A stretch of 64,000 bases of DNA, taken from Streptomyces zingiberis. GTDB lineage: Bacteria; Actinomycetota; Actinomycetes; Streptomycetales; Streptomycetaceae. The DNA is taken from assembly GCF_012034935.1 (NCBI RefSeq), contig NZ_JAATEN010000010.1, forward strand, positions 1 to 64,000. Reading direction: 5' to 3'. The position numbers were made by a program, and so were the translations under genes. Numbering within the stretch: the stretch's first letter is position 1; each line of letters starts with the position of its first letter. The notes beneath the pieces are model-generated. The model did not search any database. It was not told where the DNA came from and saw nothing but the letters and a program-made list of their open reading frames with translations. Below, in pieces: positions 1 to 7,707 of this stretch.

Positions 1-111
1 GTTTCCGGAGCCCATGGCTCTGCCGCCGGTTCGACGGGCGGAGTGGCCTCCTTCCGCAGCAGGTGGAGAGCAGTAGCCGGCGCAGGTGTGTCGGCGTCGG
101 GGTCGCGCTGG

Positions 112-1419
112 TCAGAGGCGGCCGGTTGCCTTGAGGGACAGGTAGGCGTCCGTCAGGGCAGGGGCCAGCTCGTCGGGGAGGGCGTCGACGACCGTGACGC
201 CGTGGCCGCGCAGGCGTTCCGCGACCCGCCGGCGTTCGCTCTGGGCGCGGGTGCCGGCCGCGGCCCGGTAGACCGCCTCGGGGGTGCCACGCGCTTCGGT
301 CATCCGCTGAATGTGCGGATCCGAGACCGCCGCGAGAAGGACGGTGTGGCGGTGGGTGAGCCGGGACAGCACAGGCAGCAGGCCCTCCTCCACCGGTGCG
401 GCGTCCAGCGTGGTCAGCAGCACGATCAGGGAGTTCCGTGGAGCGACCCGCAGAGCGGCCGCGGCCAGTCCCCGGGCATCCGTCTCGACCAGCTCCGGTT
501 CCAGGCCGGCCAGGGCGGTGACCACGGCGGACAGTGGATTCCCCGCGGTACGGCTCTGCACGGAGGCTCTGACGCGCCGGTCGTAGGCGAGCAGGCCGAC
601 CTGGTCGCCGGCCCGCCCCGCGACGGCGGTCAGGAGGAGAGCGGCGTCCATGGCGGCGTCGAGGCGAGGGATGTCGCCCACCCGGCCCGCCGAGGTTCTG
701 CCGGTGTCCAGGACGAGAAGGATGTGGCGGTCGCGTTCCGGGCGCCAGGTGCGGACCGCGACGGCCGACCGGCGGGCTGTCGCGCGCCAGTCGATGGAGC
801 GGGTGTCGTCACCGGGGATGTACTCACGCAGGCTGTCGAACTCGGTGCCCTCGCCGCGGGTGAGGATGCTGGTCCGGCCGTCGAGCTCGCGGAGGCGGGC
901 GAGCTTGGCCGGAAGGTGCCGGCGGCTCGTGAAAGGGGGCAGGACACGGAGGCGCCAGGGGATGCGGTGGCTCCCCTGGCGGGCCGCGAGCCCGAGCGGG
1001 CCGTGGGAACGGACGGTGACGCGGTCCGGAGCGTGGTCACCCCGCCGGGCCGGGCGGAACTCGGTGGTGATCCGGCCCTGCTCGCCCGGCGGCACGGTGA
1101 GGCGGTGCCGGACCGCCGCCCGGCCGCCAGTGGGGAGAGTGCTCGGCGGCCAGGCGTCGCGGATCACTGCCCTGAGCGGGCGCCCCGAGGGGTTCACCAC
1201 GGTGAGCTGGACGGAAGCTTGTTCGTCTACTCGAACTGACGTGTCACCGGATCGAGTGAAATGGAGCGTTCGCACTGGTGCGGCGAGGGCGAGGTCTCCG
1301 AGAATGGCCAGCAGCAGGAGGCCGTTGACGAGGAGCAGGCCGGTGGCGCCGGGAAACACCAACCCGGTGATGAGGGCGGAGAGTGCGGCGATCAGAGCGG
1401 TTCGTCCGGTGAGGGTCAT
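112..1419 (-). CDS. DUF58 domain-containing protein
   Basis: 435-residue protein. Two hydrophobic segments fill the first 45 residues, so it is probably anchored by an N-terminal hairpin with the rest cytoplasmic. The DUF58 signature is clear in the middle (REYIPGDDTRSIDWRATARR), followed by a von Willebrand A-like half with a DTG metal-site-like motif (LVLDTGRTS). DUF58 proteins are regular partners of MoxR AAA ATPases, which lies immediately upstream in the same orientation with 14 bases between. The pair is thought to act in chaperone-like assembly of envelope or metal enzymes; the client is unknown. It is the last complete gene of a minus-strand operon. The family's usual next gene (transglutaminase-type) is not seen in the 111 bases left in the window. 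Confidence 0.9.
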   Translation of the reverse strand: MTLTGRTALIAALSALITGLVFPGATGLLLVNGLLLLAILGDLALAAPVRTLHFTRSGDTSVRVDEQASVQLTVVNPSGRPLRAVIRDAWPPSTLPTGGRAAVRHRLTVPPGEQGRITTEFRPARRGDHAPDRVTVRSHGPLGLAARQGSHRIPWRLRVLPPFTSRRHLPAKLARLRELDGRTSILTRGEGTEFDSLREYIPGDDTRSIDWRATARRSAVAVRTWRPERDRHILLVLDTGRTSAGRVGDIPRLDAAMDAALLLTAVAGRAGDQVGLLAYDRRVRASVQSRTAGNPLSAVVTALAGLEPELVETDARGLAAAALRVAPRNSLIVLLTTLDAAPVEEGLLPVLSRLTHRHTVLLAAVSDPHIQRMTEARGTPEAVYRAAAGTRAQSERRRVAERLRGHGVTVVDALPDELAPALTDAYLSLKATGRL

Positions 1420-1433
1420 GGTCGAGGTGCCGC

Positions 1434-2399
1434 TCAGCGGGGGACGGGGACGTTGGCCAGGATCGCCTGGATCACGGCGTCGGAGGTGACGCCTTCCAGG
1501 TCGGCCTCCGGACGGAGCTGGACCCGGTGGCGGAGCGTGGGCAGGGCCAATGCCTTCACGTCGTCCGGGATGACGTAGTCACGGCCGGTGAGCCAGGCCC
1601 AGGCGCGAGCGGTGGAGAGCAGGGCGGTGGCGCCCCGGGGGGAGACCCCGAGGGAGAGGGAGGGGGAGTCACGGGTGGCACGGCAGATATCGACCACATA
1701 GCCGGTGATCTCGGGGGAGACGGAGGTCGTGGCGACGGCGGCCCGGGCCGCCGCCAGGTCCTCGGCGCCCGCCACCGCGCGCAGGCCGGCCGCCTGGAGA
1801 TCGCTCGGGTTGAAGCCCTCGGTGTGGCGCGTGAGGACGGACATCTCCTCCTCGCGTGAGGGCAGGGGCACGGTGAGTTTCAGCAGGAAGCGGTCGAGCT
1901 GGGCCTCGGGCAGGGGGTAGGTGCCCTCGTACTCGACGGGGTTCTGGGTGGCGGCGACGAGGAACGGCTCCGGCAGCGGCCGTGGCGTGCCGTCGACGGT
2001 GACCTGGCGCTCCTCCATGGCTTCCAGCAGCGAGGCCTGCGTCTTGGGCGGCGTCCGGTTGATCTCGTCGGCGAGCAGCAGATGCGTGAAGACGGGACCG
2101 GGCTGGAAGGAGAACTCGGCGGTGCGGGTGTCGTAGACCAGCGAACCGGTGACGTCACTGGGCATCAGGTCGGGGGTGAACTGCACCCGTTTCGCGTCGA
2201 GGGCGAGGGCCGCCGCCAGGGCACGGACCAGGAGGGTCTTGGCAACGCCCGGGACACCTTCGAGAAGGACGTGCCCGCGGCAGAGCAGTGCCACCACCAG
2301 CCCGGTGACGGCCGGGTCCTGGCCTACGACGGCTTTGGCGATCTCGGTTCTCAATGCCTCCAGGGAGGCGCGGGCGCTGTCGGCGGTCGGGGCGCTCAC
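1434..2399 (-). CDS. MoxR-family AAA+ ATPase
   Basis: 321 residues. Walker A is GVPGVAKT at about residues 48-55, Walker B is LLADEIN, and the sensor region is VAATQNPVEYEGTYPLPEAQ, all standard for MoxR ATPases. The open frame continues far upstream, but that stretch is out-of-frame translation of the neighbour. The GTG at 2399 starts MSAPTADSAR and overlaps the stop of the preceding gene by the GTGA arrangement, typical of translational coupling. MoxR proteins are cytosolic hexameric chaperones working with a von Willebrand A partner, here the DUF58 protein just downstream. Start fairly secure. Confidence 0.93.
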   Translation of the reverse strand: MSAPTADSARASLEALRTEIAKAVVGQDPAVTGLVVALLCRGHVLLEGVPGVAKTLLVRALAAALALDAKRVQFTPDLMPSDVTGSLVYDTRTAEFSFQPGPVFTHLLLADEINRTPPKTQASLLEAMEERQVTVDGTPRPLPEPFLVAATQNPVEYEGTYPLPEAQLDRFLLKLTVPLPSREEEMSVLTRHTEGFNPSDLQAAGLRAVAGAEDLAAARAAVATTSVSPEITGYVVDICRATRDSPSLSLGVSPRGATALLSTARAWAWLTGRDYVIPDDVKALALPTLRHRVQLRPEADLEGVTSDAVIQAILANVPVPR

Positions 2400-3736
2400 G
2401 AAGGGCTGTCCTTTTCTCGGGCGGGTGGCGGGGAGACCGGGGAGACGGAATCGGCTGCATCGGAGGCGGTGGCTCCGGACACGGAGGCTCCGGGCGTCCT
2501 GGATTCGGCAGGCGGCGGTGTGGGCGGCCGTCCGGAAACGGAGGAGGTGGCGGAGGTGACGGTGTGCTGGAGACGGTCCAGTTCCTCGGCGAGGCTGATC
2601 AGCTCCCGGTCGTCCTGCGGGGCGGGGCCGAAGAGCAGGCCGGTGAGGTCGGTCGCGGTGCGCCCCGCGTGGGCGGCGAGCGGCGGGCACAACGCCTCCG
2701 GGCGGTGGGCCCGCGCGACGGGCACGCCTACGACGGGAGCGAGTCGGCTCCTGGTGGCCGAGCGGAGGGTTTCCGCGGCACGGTCGCGGGCGTTCGCGTG
2801 GTGGTACAGGCGGGCGCGTCCTTCGGTGGCCTCCGCGGCCCTGATGGTGACGGGCAGTCGTTCGAGGGTGAGAGGGCCGAGTCGCCGGGCTCTCCAGACC
2901 GCGGCCAGCAGGGCGGCGACCCCCAGTTGTGCCGCGGCCCAGCCCCACCCGGCGGGGAGTAGTTCGAAGAAGTCGCGGTCGCCTCCGTCCGGGGCGGCGT
3001 CGCCGAGCGAGGGGAGGTACCACACCAGGCGGGGCTGGGACCCCAGGAGTTGCAGGGCGAGCGAGGCGTTGCCGCGTTCGGCGAGCCGGTCGTTGAGCAG
3101 GAGGTCCGGCGCGCCGAGAAGGACGGTGTCGCCGCCTTCCGGACCCGGGAGGCGGAGGAGGGCCGGGAGACCGTCACTGAGATAACACTGGTCGGCGCCG
3201 GGAGCGGCGGCCTCGTCAAGGGTGTAGCGGAGCCCGCCGAGTTCGGCGTCACCGGCCCGGTGGGCGGGCGGGTAGTCGCAGTCGGGTGAGAGGGGCGTCT
3301 CGGTGGTGGGTTCGGCGGCCTCGGCGGCGGGGGCCAGGTCCCGGGTGGCGGAGGCGCCCGGGGCGAGGAGCACGGTGCGCCGGTCGGGTCCGGCCATGGC
3401 GTTCCGCAGAGCGGTGCGCTGGCCCTTGGTCAGCAGATCGGGGTTGGTGACCAGCAGGGTCGTTCCGGGACGGGCCGCGGCCACGGCGTCCGCCGTGGTG
3501 GTGACCGGCTCGGTCCGTACGCCGCGGTCGGCCAGGAGTTCGGCGACGGCCCGGCTGCCCTGGCGGTCCGCGGAGCGCGGGTCGAGCAGGCCGTGCCGCT
3601 CGCCCGAGCGCAGGACGGCGAGGGTGGTGCCGGCGAGCAGCAGGACGGCGAGAGCGAGCAGGAGGCCCCGGGCGCGGGACCACAGGCGGTGGGCGGAGGG
3701 GGAGATCGAGGTGCCGGCGGTCGCGGGCGGCGTCAT
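2396..3736 (-). CDS. DUF4350 domain-containing membrane protein
   Basis: 446 residues. There is a transmembrane segment near residues 20-40 (LLLALAVLLLAGTTLAVL), then an extracytoplasmic domain of DUF4350 type (LLDPRSADRQGSRAVAELLADRGV) and a second membrane segment near residue 260 (WGWAAAQLGVAALLAAVW), leaving a cytoplasmic tail rich in Ser, Thr and Pro. It starts at ATG 3736, overlapping the previous stop by ATGA, and its own stop overlaps the MoxR start. The arrangement DUF4129 - DUF4350 - MoxR - DUF58 is a standard actinobacterial operon. Precise function is not known. Confidence 0.88.
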   Translation of the reverse strand: MTPPATAGTSISPSAHRLWSRARGLLLALAVLLLAGTTLAVLRSGERHGLLDPRSADRQGSRAVAELLADRGVRTEPVTTTADAVAAARPGTTLLVTNPDLLTKGQRTALRNAMAGPDRRTVLLAPGASATRDLAPAAEAAEPTTETPLSPDCDYPPAHRAGDAELGGLRYTLDEAAAPGADQCYLSDGLPALLRLPGPEGGDTVLLGAPDLLLNDRLAERGNASLALQLLGSQPRLVWYLPSLGDAAPDGGDRDFFELLPAGWGWAAAQLGVAALLAAVWRARRLGPLTLERLPVTIRAAEATEGRARLYHHANARDRAAETLRSATRSRLAPVVGVPVARAHRPEALCPPLAAHAGRTATDLTGLLFGPAPQDDRELISLAEELDRLQHTVTSATSSVSGRPPTPPPAESRTPGASVSGATASDAADSVSPVSPPPAREKDSPS

Positions 3737-4419
3737 GAGCTGCTCCGGGTCTCCGCCGGGGCCGTCCGTGGCCTGCTGCGCCGGAGTTCGGTGTCGAGGT
3801 CGCGGAGACGGGCGTACGTCTCCGGGGTGCCGGGGCGCCCGCCGTAGCTGACGGCGTCGAAGTCCTGGGCGGCCTGGCGCAGACGCTCCGCGTGCCCGGG
3901 CAGACGGTGGCCGGCCTCGGTGGCCGCCTCGTCCGCGGTGCGGCCCGGGCGCGGGTCGAGCAGGGCGCGTTCCTCCAGGGACCGCACGAGTGCGCGCATC
4001 GCCTCCCGTATGGCCGGGGCCCACTCCCCGGCGGAGGCGTGACCTGCGGCGGTGGCGCGGTGGTCGGCGGCGGTGCGTGGGCGGTCGGTGAAGAGGGGCG
4101 CGGCGGCCGGCGCGGTACGGCGGAAGGAGCCCAGGCGGAGCCGGAGCGCGACAAGGAGGAGGACGATCACGGCCAGGACCACCAGGACACCGATCCGGCC
4201 GCCGGGGGTCACGCCGGCCGCGGTCCCCATGAGTCCGTCGAGCCACTCCCAGAAGCGGTCGAGGGCGCGCCGGAGGAGACCGGGCCGGTGCTCCTGGTAC
4301 ATCTGCTTGGACAGCTCCGCCTGCGCCGCCTCGCGGGCGGGCAGACGAGGGATCGTGATCGGGACGCCGTCCCCTGTGCCTGCCGCGTACCGCGCCATGT
4401 GGCCGTCAGCCCCGATCAC
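3733..4419 (-). CDS. DUF4129 domain-containing membrane protein
   Basis: 228 residues from GTG 4419, chosen because an AGGGAGG ribosome site lies 8-9 bases upstream and because a longer start would run into the preceding gene. One strong transmembrane helix lies around residues 80-103 (IGVLVVLAVIVLLLVAL). The C-terminal half is the DUF4129 domain, a helical cytosolic domain often found beside transglutaminase-like and MoxR genes (EWAPAIREAMRALVRSLEER, then RTADEAATEAGHRLP). The stop overlaps the next ATG. Probably a structural partner of the DUF4350 protein. Confidence 0.87.
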   Translation of the reverse strand: MIGADGHMARYAAGTGDGVPITIPRLPAREAAQAELSKQMYQEHRPGLLRRALDRFWEWLDGLMGTAAGVTPGGRIGVLVVLAVIVLLLVALRLRLGSFRRTAPAAAPLFTDRPRTAADHRATAAGHASAGEWAPAIREAMRALVRSLEERALLDPRPGRTADEAATEAGHRLPGHAERLRQAAQDFDAVSYGGRPGTPETYARLRDLDTELRRSRPRTAPAETRSSS

Positions 4420-4423
4420 CGCG

Positions 4424-5683
4424 TCAGCCTCCCTGGGCGGTGCCGCCGGTCCCGCCGCCGGTGTCCGTCCCCTCGTAGCCGGGGAGGCCCGCCGCACGGC
4501 CCAGTTCCAGGTCGAGGGCCTCGCGGCGGATGCGCAGGTCGATGTAGAGCAGCGCGGCGACACCCGCGCTGATCGGGAAGGTGATCGTGGAACTGATGAC
4601 CGAGCCGATGCCGAGGACGATCAGGAAGGGCCAGCTCGCCTCCGTGCTGTCGCCGGTCACCCAGTCGGCGGCGCTCTCGCCGCCGAGGAGGACCGCGGCG
4701 AAGCTGGTGGGCACCTCCACGACGAGCGCGACGAAGAACAGCAGGGCCAGCGTCAGCAGCTGGATGCCGAACACCCGCCACCAGGAACCCCGCACGAGCT
4801 TGACGGAGCGGCGCAGGGAGGTCAGGACGCCCTGCCGCTCCAGCATGAGAGCGGGGGCGGCGAGGCTGAAGCGGATGGCCAGCCAGACGGCGAGCCCGAG
4901 TCCGGCCAGGGCGCCCAGCGGCACCAGCAACGCGGCCGCCACGTCGACTCCGGCCCAGGCCAGGAGGAGCCCGGGAGCCATGGCGGCGGCGACGGTCCCC
5001 GCGACGATCAGCGGTACGAGAAGGAGCAGCCCGAGAAGGCGGAGCAGCAGGGGCCGGCCGCTGTGCCACGCTTCCCCGGTGGTCACCGGCTGTCCGAGGA
5101 CGGCCCGGCTGACGACCACGGTCAGCAGTGCGGTGGCGATGATGGTGCCCAGGAGGCCGACGAAACCGGTGACGGCCGCGCCGGTGAAGAAGCCGCCGAG
5201 GGCGTCCAGCGCCTCGTCCGGGGTGGGGTTCGGGTTGTTCTCCAGGGCGGCCAGCCCTGTCTGGTCGGTGAGCCAGAGACCGGTGGCGACCGTCGAGATG
5301 GTCTCCGTGACCACGGCGACGGCGAGGGAGATGCCGAGGACGGTGCGCCAGTGGGCCCGCATCGTCGACACGGCGCCGTCCAGGATCTCGCCGATCCCGA
5401 GCGGCCGCAGCGGGATGACGCCCGGCTTGGCGGCGGCCGGTTGCGGCGCCCAGCCTGGGCCGCCCGGACCGGCGCCCCAGGGCCCGCTCCCGCCTGGTGG
5501 CGGGGTGGGCCCGGAGCCGGCGGGGGCCGTCCAGCCGCCCCCCGGGGGCTGCTCCTTGGACCAGTTCACCGGTGGTTCGCCGGCACCGGTGGCCCGGTCG
5601 GGGCCGCCGGGCTTCCCGTCGCCCCGGTCCGGATCGCCGGAGGCGGCCGGTCCGGGCGAGGCCCAGCCCGGAGAGTCGTTCAT
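4424..5683 (-). CDS. Multi-pass membrane protein with glycerophosphodiesterase-type membrane domain
   Basis: 419 residues. The first 100 are a Pro/Gly-rich cytoplasmic leader. The rest contains about six hydrophobic helices and the conserved opening IPLRPLGIGEILDGAV found in the 'glycerophosphoryl diester phosphodiesterase membrane domain' family of Gram-positives. There is no catalytic phosphodiesterase domain, so the name describes homology only. It heads the minus-strand operon: the stop is 4 bases from the DUF4129 start. A ribosome site (GAAGGAGCGACC) precedes ATG 5683. Likely expressed from the divergent promoter region shared with mtnA (5684-5867). Confidence 0.85.
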   Translation of the reverse strand: MNDSPGWASPGPAASGDPDRGDGKPGGPDRATGAGEPPVNWSKEQPPGGGWTAPAGSGPTPPPGGSGPWGAGPGGPGWAPQPAAAKPGVIPLRPLGIGEILDGAVSTMRAHWRTVLGISLAVAVVTETISTVATGLWLTDQTGLAALENNPNPTPDEALDALGGFFTGAAVTGFVGLLGTIIATALLTVVVSRAVLGQPVTTGEAWHSGRPLLLRLLGLLLLVPLIVAGTVAAAMAPGLLLAWAGVDVAAALLVPLGALAGLGLAVWLAIRFSLAAPALMLERQGVLTSLRRSVKLVRGSWWRVFGIQLLTLALLFFVALVVEVPTSFAAVLLGGESAADWVTGDSTEASWPFLIVLGIGSVISSTITFPISAGVAALLYIDLRIRREALDLELGRAAGLPGYEGTDTGGGTGGTAQGG

Positions 5684-5867
5684 GGTCGCTCCTTCGCGGT
5701 GCCGTCCGCGGTCCGCCGGAGGATGCCGGCGAGTGCCGGGGCGGGGACGCGGGGTGACGGCCGGTCGACTGCCATCGTGCCACGGGGCCTACCCACTCCG
5801 GGCCGGACCCTGCCTCCGGGGCGGAGGACACCTTCTGCTCTCCGTCACGGACGGGCAGACTGGGCGG

Positions 5868-7013
5868 ATGGTTGATCACGACGTGTTCCCCGCAGCCGGG
5901 CGGCCGGCCTCCCTTCCCGTGGTGCGCTGGGACGAGCCCCCCGAGGGCCCGGTCCTCGTGCTGCTCGACCAGACCCGGCTGCCGGCCGAGGAGGCCGAGC
6001 TGGTGTGCACGGACGTGCCGGCGCTCGCCGAGGCTGTGCGCGTGCTGGCGGTCCGCGGCGCCCCGTTGCTGGGCATCGTGGGCGCCTACGGGGTGGCGCT
6101 GGCCGCCGCGCGGGGCTACGACGTGGAGGAAGCGGCCGTGCACCTGGCCGGGACCCGCCCCACGGCGGTGAACCTGGGCCGTGGGGTGTCCCTGGCGCTG
6201 GACGCCCATCGGCGGGCGTCGGCGGAGGGGGCCGGGCCGCGGGAGGCGGCCGCGGCGGCGCTCCGCGCGGCGCGGGAGCTGCACCGGCAGGACGCCGAGG
6301 CGAGCGCGCGGATGGCGGAGCACGGCGCGGCCCTGCTGCGTGAGCTGCTGCCGGGCGGCGGTTACCGGCTGCTGACCCACTGCAACACGGGGCGGCTGGT
6401 CTCCGGGGGCGAGGGCACGGCCTTCGCCGTGGTGCGGAACGTGCACCGCGCAGGTGAGCTGCGGCGGCTGTGGGTGGACGAGACGCGGCCGCTGTTGCAG
6501 GGGTCGCGGCTGACCGCCTGGGAGGCGGCGCGGAACGACATGGCGTACACGCTGCTGCCGGACGCCGCAGCCGGGTCGCTGTTCTCGGCCGGTGAGGTGG
6601 ACGCCGTCCTGGTGGGCGCGGACCGGATCGCGGCGGACGGCTCGGTGGCGAACAAGGTGGGCAGCTACCCGCTGGCGGTGCTGGCGCGCTACCACCATGT
6701 GCCGTTCATCGTGGTGGCACCCGTCACCACGGTGGACGCGGACACCCCGGACGGCGGTTCGATCGAGGTGGAGCACCGCCCGGGGCACGAGGTGACGGAG
6801 CTGTCGTCACCGCAGGTGCCGGGCGCCGGCCGGGAGCCGGGCACGGGGGCGGCGCTGGCACCCCTGGGTACTCAGGCGTACAATCCGGCCTTCGACGTCA
6901 CCCCGCCGGAGCTGGTGACGGCGATCGTCACGGAGCACGGGGTCGTGTCACCCGTCACGGGGGACGCCATCAGGGATCTGTGTTCCAGGTCACGCCAGGT
7001 CACGAACAGGTAA
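5868..7013 (+). CDS. mtnA: S-methyl-5-thioribose-1-phosphate isomerase
   Basis: 381 residues. It interconverts methylthioribose-1-phosphate and methylthioribulose-1-phosphate in methionine salvage. Diagnostic motifs are RGAPLLGIVGAYGVALAA near the N-terminus, the catalytic cysteine in LLTHCNTGRL (about Cys172) and the catalytic aspartate in VLVGADRIAADGSVANKVG (about Asp252). The start is ATG 5868 (MVDHDVFPAAGRP), the first methionine after a long non-coding upstream frame. It ends 15 bases before mtrA, and its last codons contain the tandem GTCAC repeat described separately, so the mtrA control site overlaps mtnA. No other salvage gene is adjacent. Confidence 0.95.
   Translation: MVDHDVFPAAGRPASLPVVRWDEPPEGPVLVLLDQTRLPAEEAELVCTDVPALAEAVRVLAVRGAPLLGIVGAYGVALAAARGYDVEEAAVHLAGTRPTAVNLGRGVSLALDAHRRASAEGAGPREAAAAALRAARELHRQDAEASARMAEHGAALLRELLPGGGYRLLTHCNTGRLVSGGEGTAFAVVRNVHRAGELRRLWVDETRPLLQGSRLTAWEAARNDMAYTLLPDAAAGSLFSAGEVDAVLVGADRIAADGSVANKVGSYPLAVLARYHHVPFIVVAPVTTVDADTPDGGSIEVEHRPGHEVTELSSPQVPGAGREPGTGAALAPLGTQAYNPAFDVTPPELVTAIVTEHGVVSPVTGDAIRDLCSRSRQVTNR
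6985..7004 (+). promoter_or_regulatory. Perfect tandem repeat, candidate MtrA box upstream of mtrA
   Basis: CCAGGTCACG occurs twice head to tail, placing GTCAC half-sites exactly 10 bp (one helical turn) apart, 25 bp before the mtrA start. OmpR-family regulators bind direct repeats of this kind, and MtrA motifs of the GTNAC-N5-GTNAC type are known from actinobacteria. A further loose pair of GTCAC sites lies near 6945-6960. Autoregulation of mtrA is inferred. Confidence 0.5.
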
Positions 7014-7028
7014 TGGGATGATGTCGGT

Positions 7029-7706
7029 ATGAAAGGACGCGTTCTGGTCGTCGATGACGACACCGCGCTGGCGGAGATGCTCGGCATCGTCCTGCGGGGC
7101 GAAGGGTTCGAGCCGTCGTTCGTCGCCGACGGAGACAAGGCGCTGGCCGCCTTCCGCGAGACCAAGCCCGATCTTGTGCTGCTCGACCTGATGCTCCCCG
7201 GCCGGGACGGCATCGAGGTGTGCCGGCTGATCCGGGCGGAGTCCGGGGTGCCGATCGTGATGCTGACCGCGAAGAGCGACACGGTCGACGTGGTGGTCGG
7301 TCTGGAGTCCGGCGCGGACGACTACATCGTCAAGCCGTTCAAGCCCAAGGAGCTGGTGGCGCGGATCCGGGCCCGGCTGCGGCGCTCGGAGGAGCCCGCG
7401 CCGGAACAGCTCGCGATCGGCGATCTGGTGATCGACGTCGCGGGGCACTCGGTGAAGCGGGACGGGCAGGCCATCGCGCTGACCCCGCTGGAGTTCGACC
7501 TGCTGGTGGCGCTGGCGCGCAAGCCGTGGCAGGTCTTCACCCGCGAGGTCCTGCTCGAACAGGTGTGGGGTTACCGGCACGCCGCGGACACGCGGCTGGT
7601 CAACGTCCACGTGCAGCGGCTGCGGTCGAAGGTCGAGAAGGACCCGGAGCGGCCGGAGATCGTGGTGACGGTCCGGGGCGTCGGGTACAAGGCGGGACCG
7701 GGCTGA
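7029..7706 (+). CDS. mtrA: Two-component response regulator MtrA
   Basis: 225 residues. The receiver domain has the acidic cluster DDD at 9-11, phospho-acceptor Asp53 (LLDLMLPGRDG) and the conserved Lys in IVKPFKPKEL. An OmpR/PhoB-type winged helix follows (LTPLEFDLLVALARKPWQVF, then RLVNVHVQRLRSKVE). MtrA is the conserved actinobacterial regulator of cell-wall and cell-division genes, and in Streptomyces it also affects development and antibiotic clusters. Its cognate kinase mtrB starts 2 bases after the stop and lpqB follows, the universal mtrAB-lpqB operon. No clear Shine-Dalgarno sequence is visible before ATG 7029. Confidence 0.97.
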   Translation: MKGRVLVVDDDTALAEMLGIVLRGEGFEPSFVADGDKALAAFRETKPDLVLLDLMLPGRDGIEVCRLIRAESGVPIVMLTAKSDTVDVVVGLESGADDYIVKPFKPKELVARIRARLRRSEEPAPEQLAIGDLVIDVAGHSVKRDGQAIALTPLEFDLLVALARKPWQVFTREVLLEQVWGYRHAADTRLVNVHVQRLRSKVEKDPERPEIVVTVRGVGYKAGPG

Positions 7707-7707
7707 G

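Noticed and set aside
43..1239. Long plus-strand open frame opposite DUF58
   Set aside because: Shadow of the minus-strand gene: Gly/Arg/Val-rich, no motif, while the other strand shows clear DUF58 signatures.
4581..5867. Long upstream extension of the mtnA frame
   Set aside because: It runs antisense through the membrane-protein gene; the MtnA family begins at ATG 5868.
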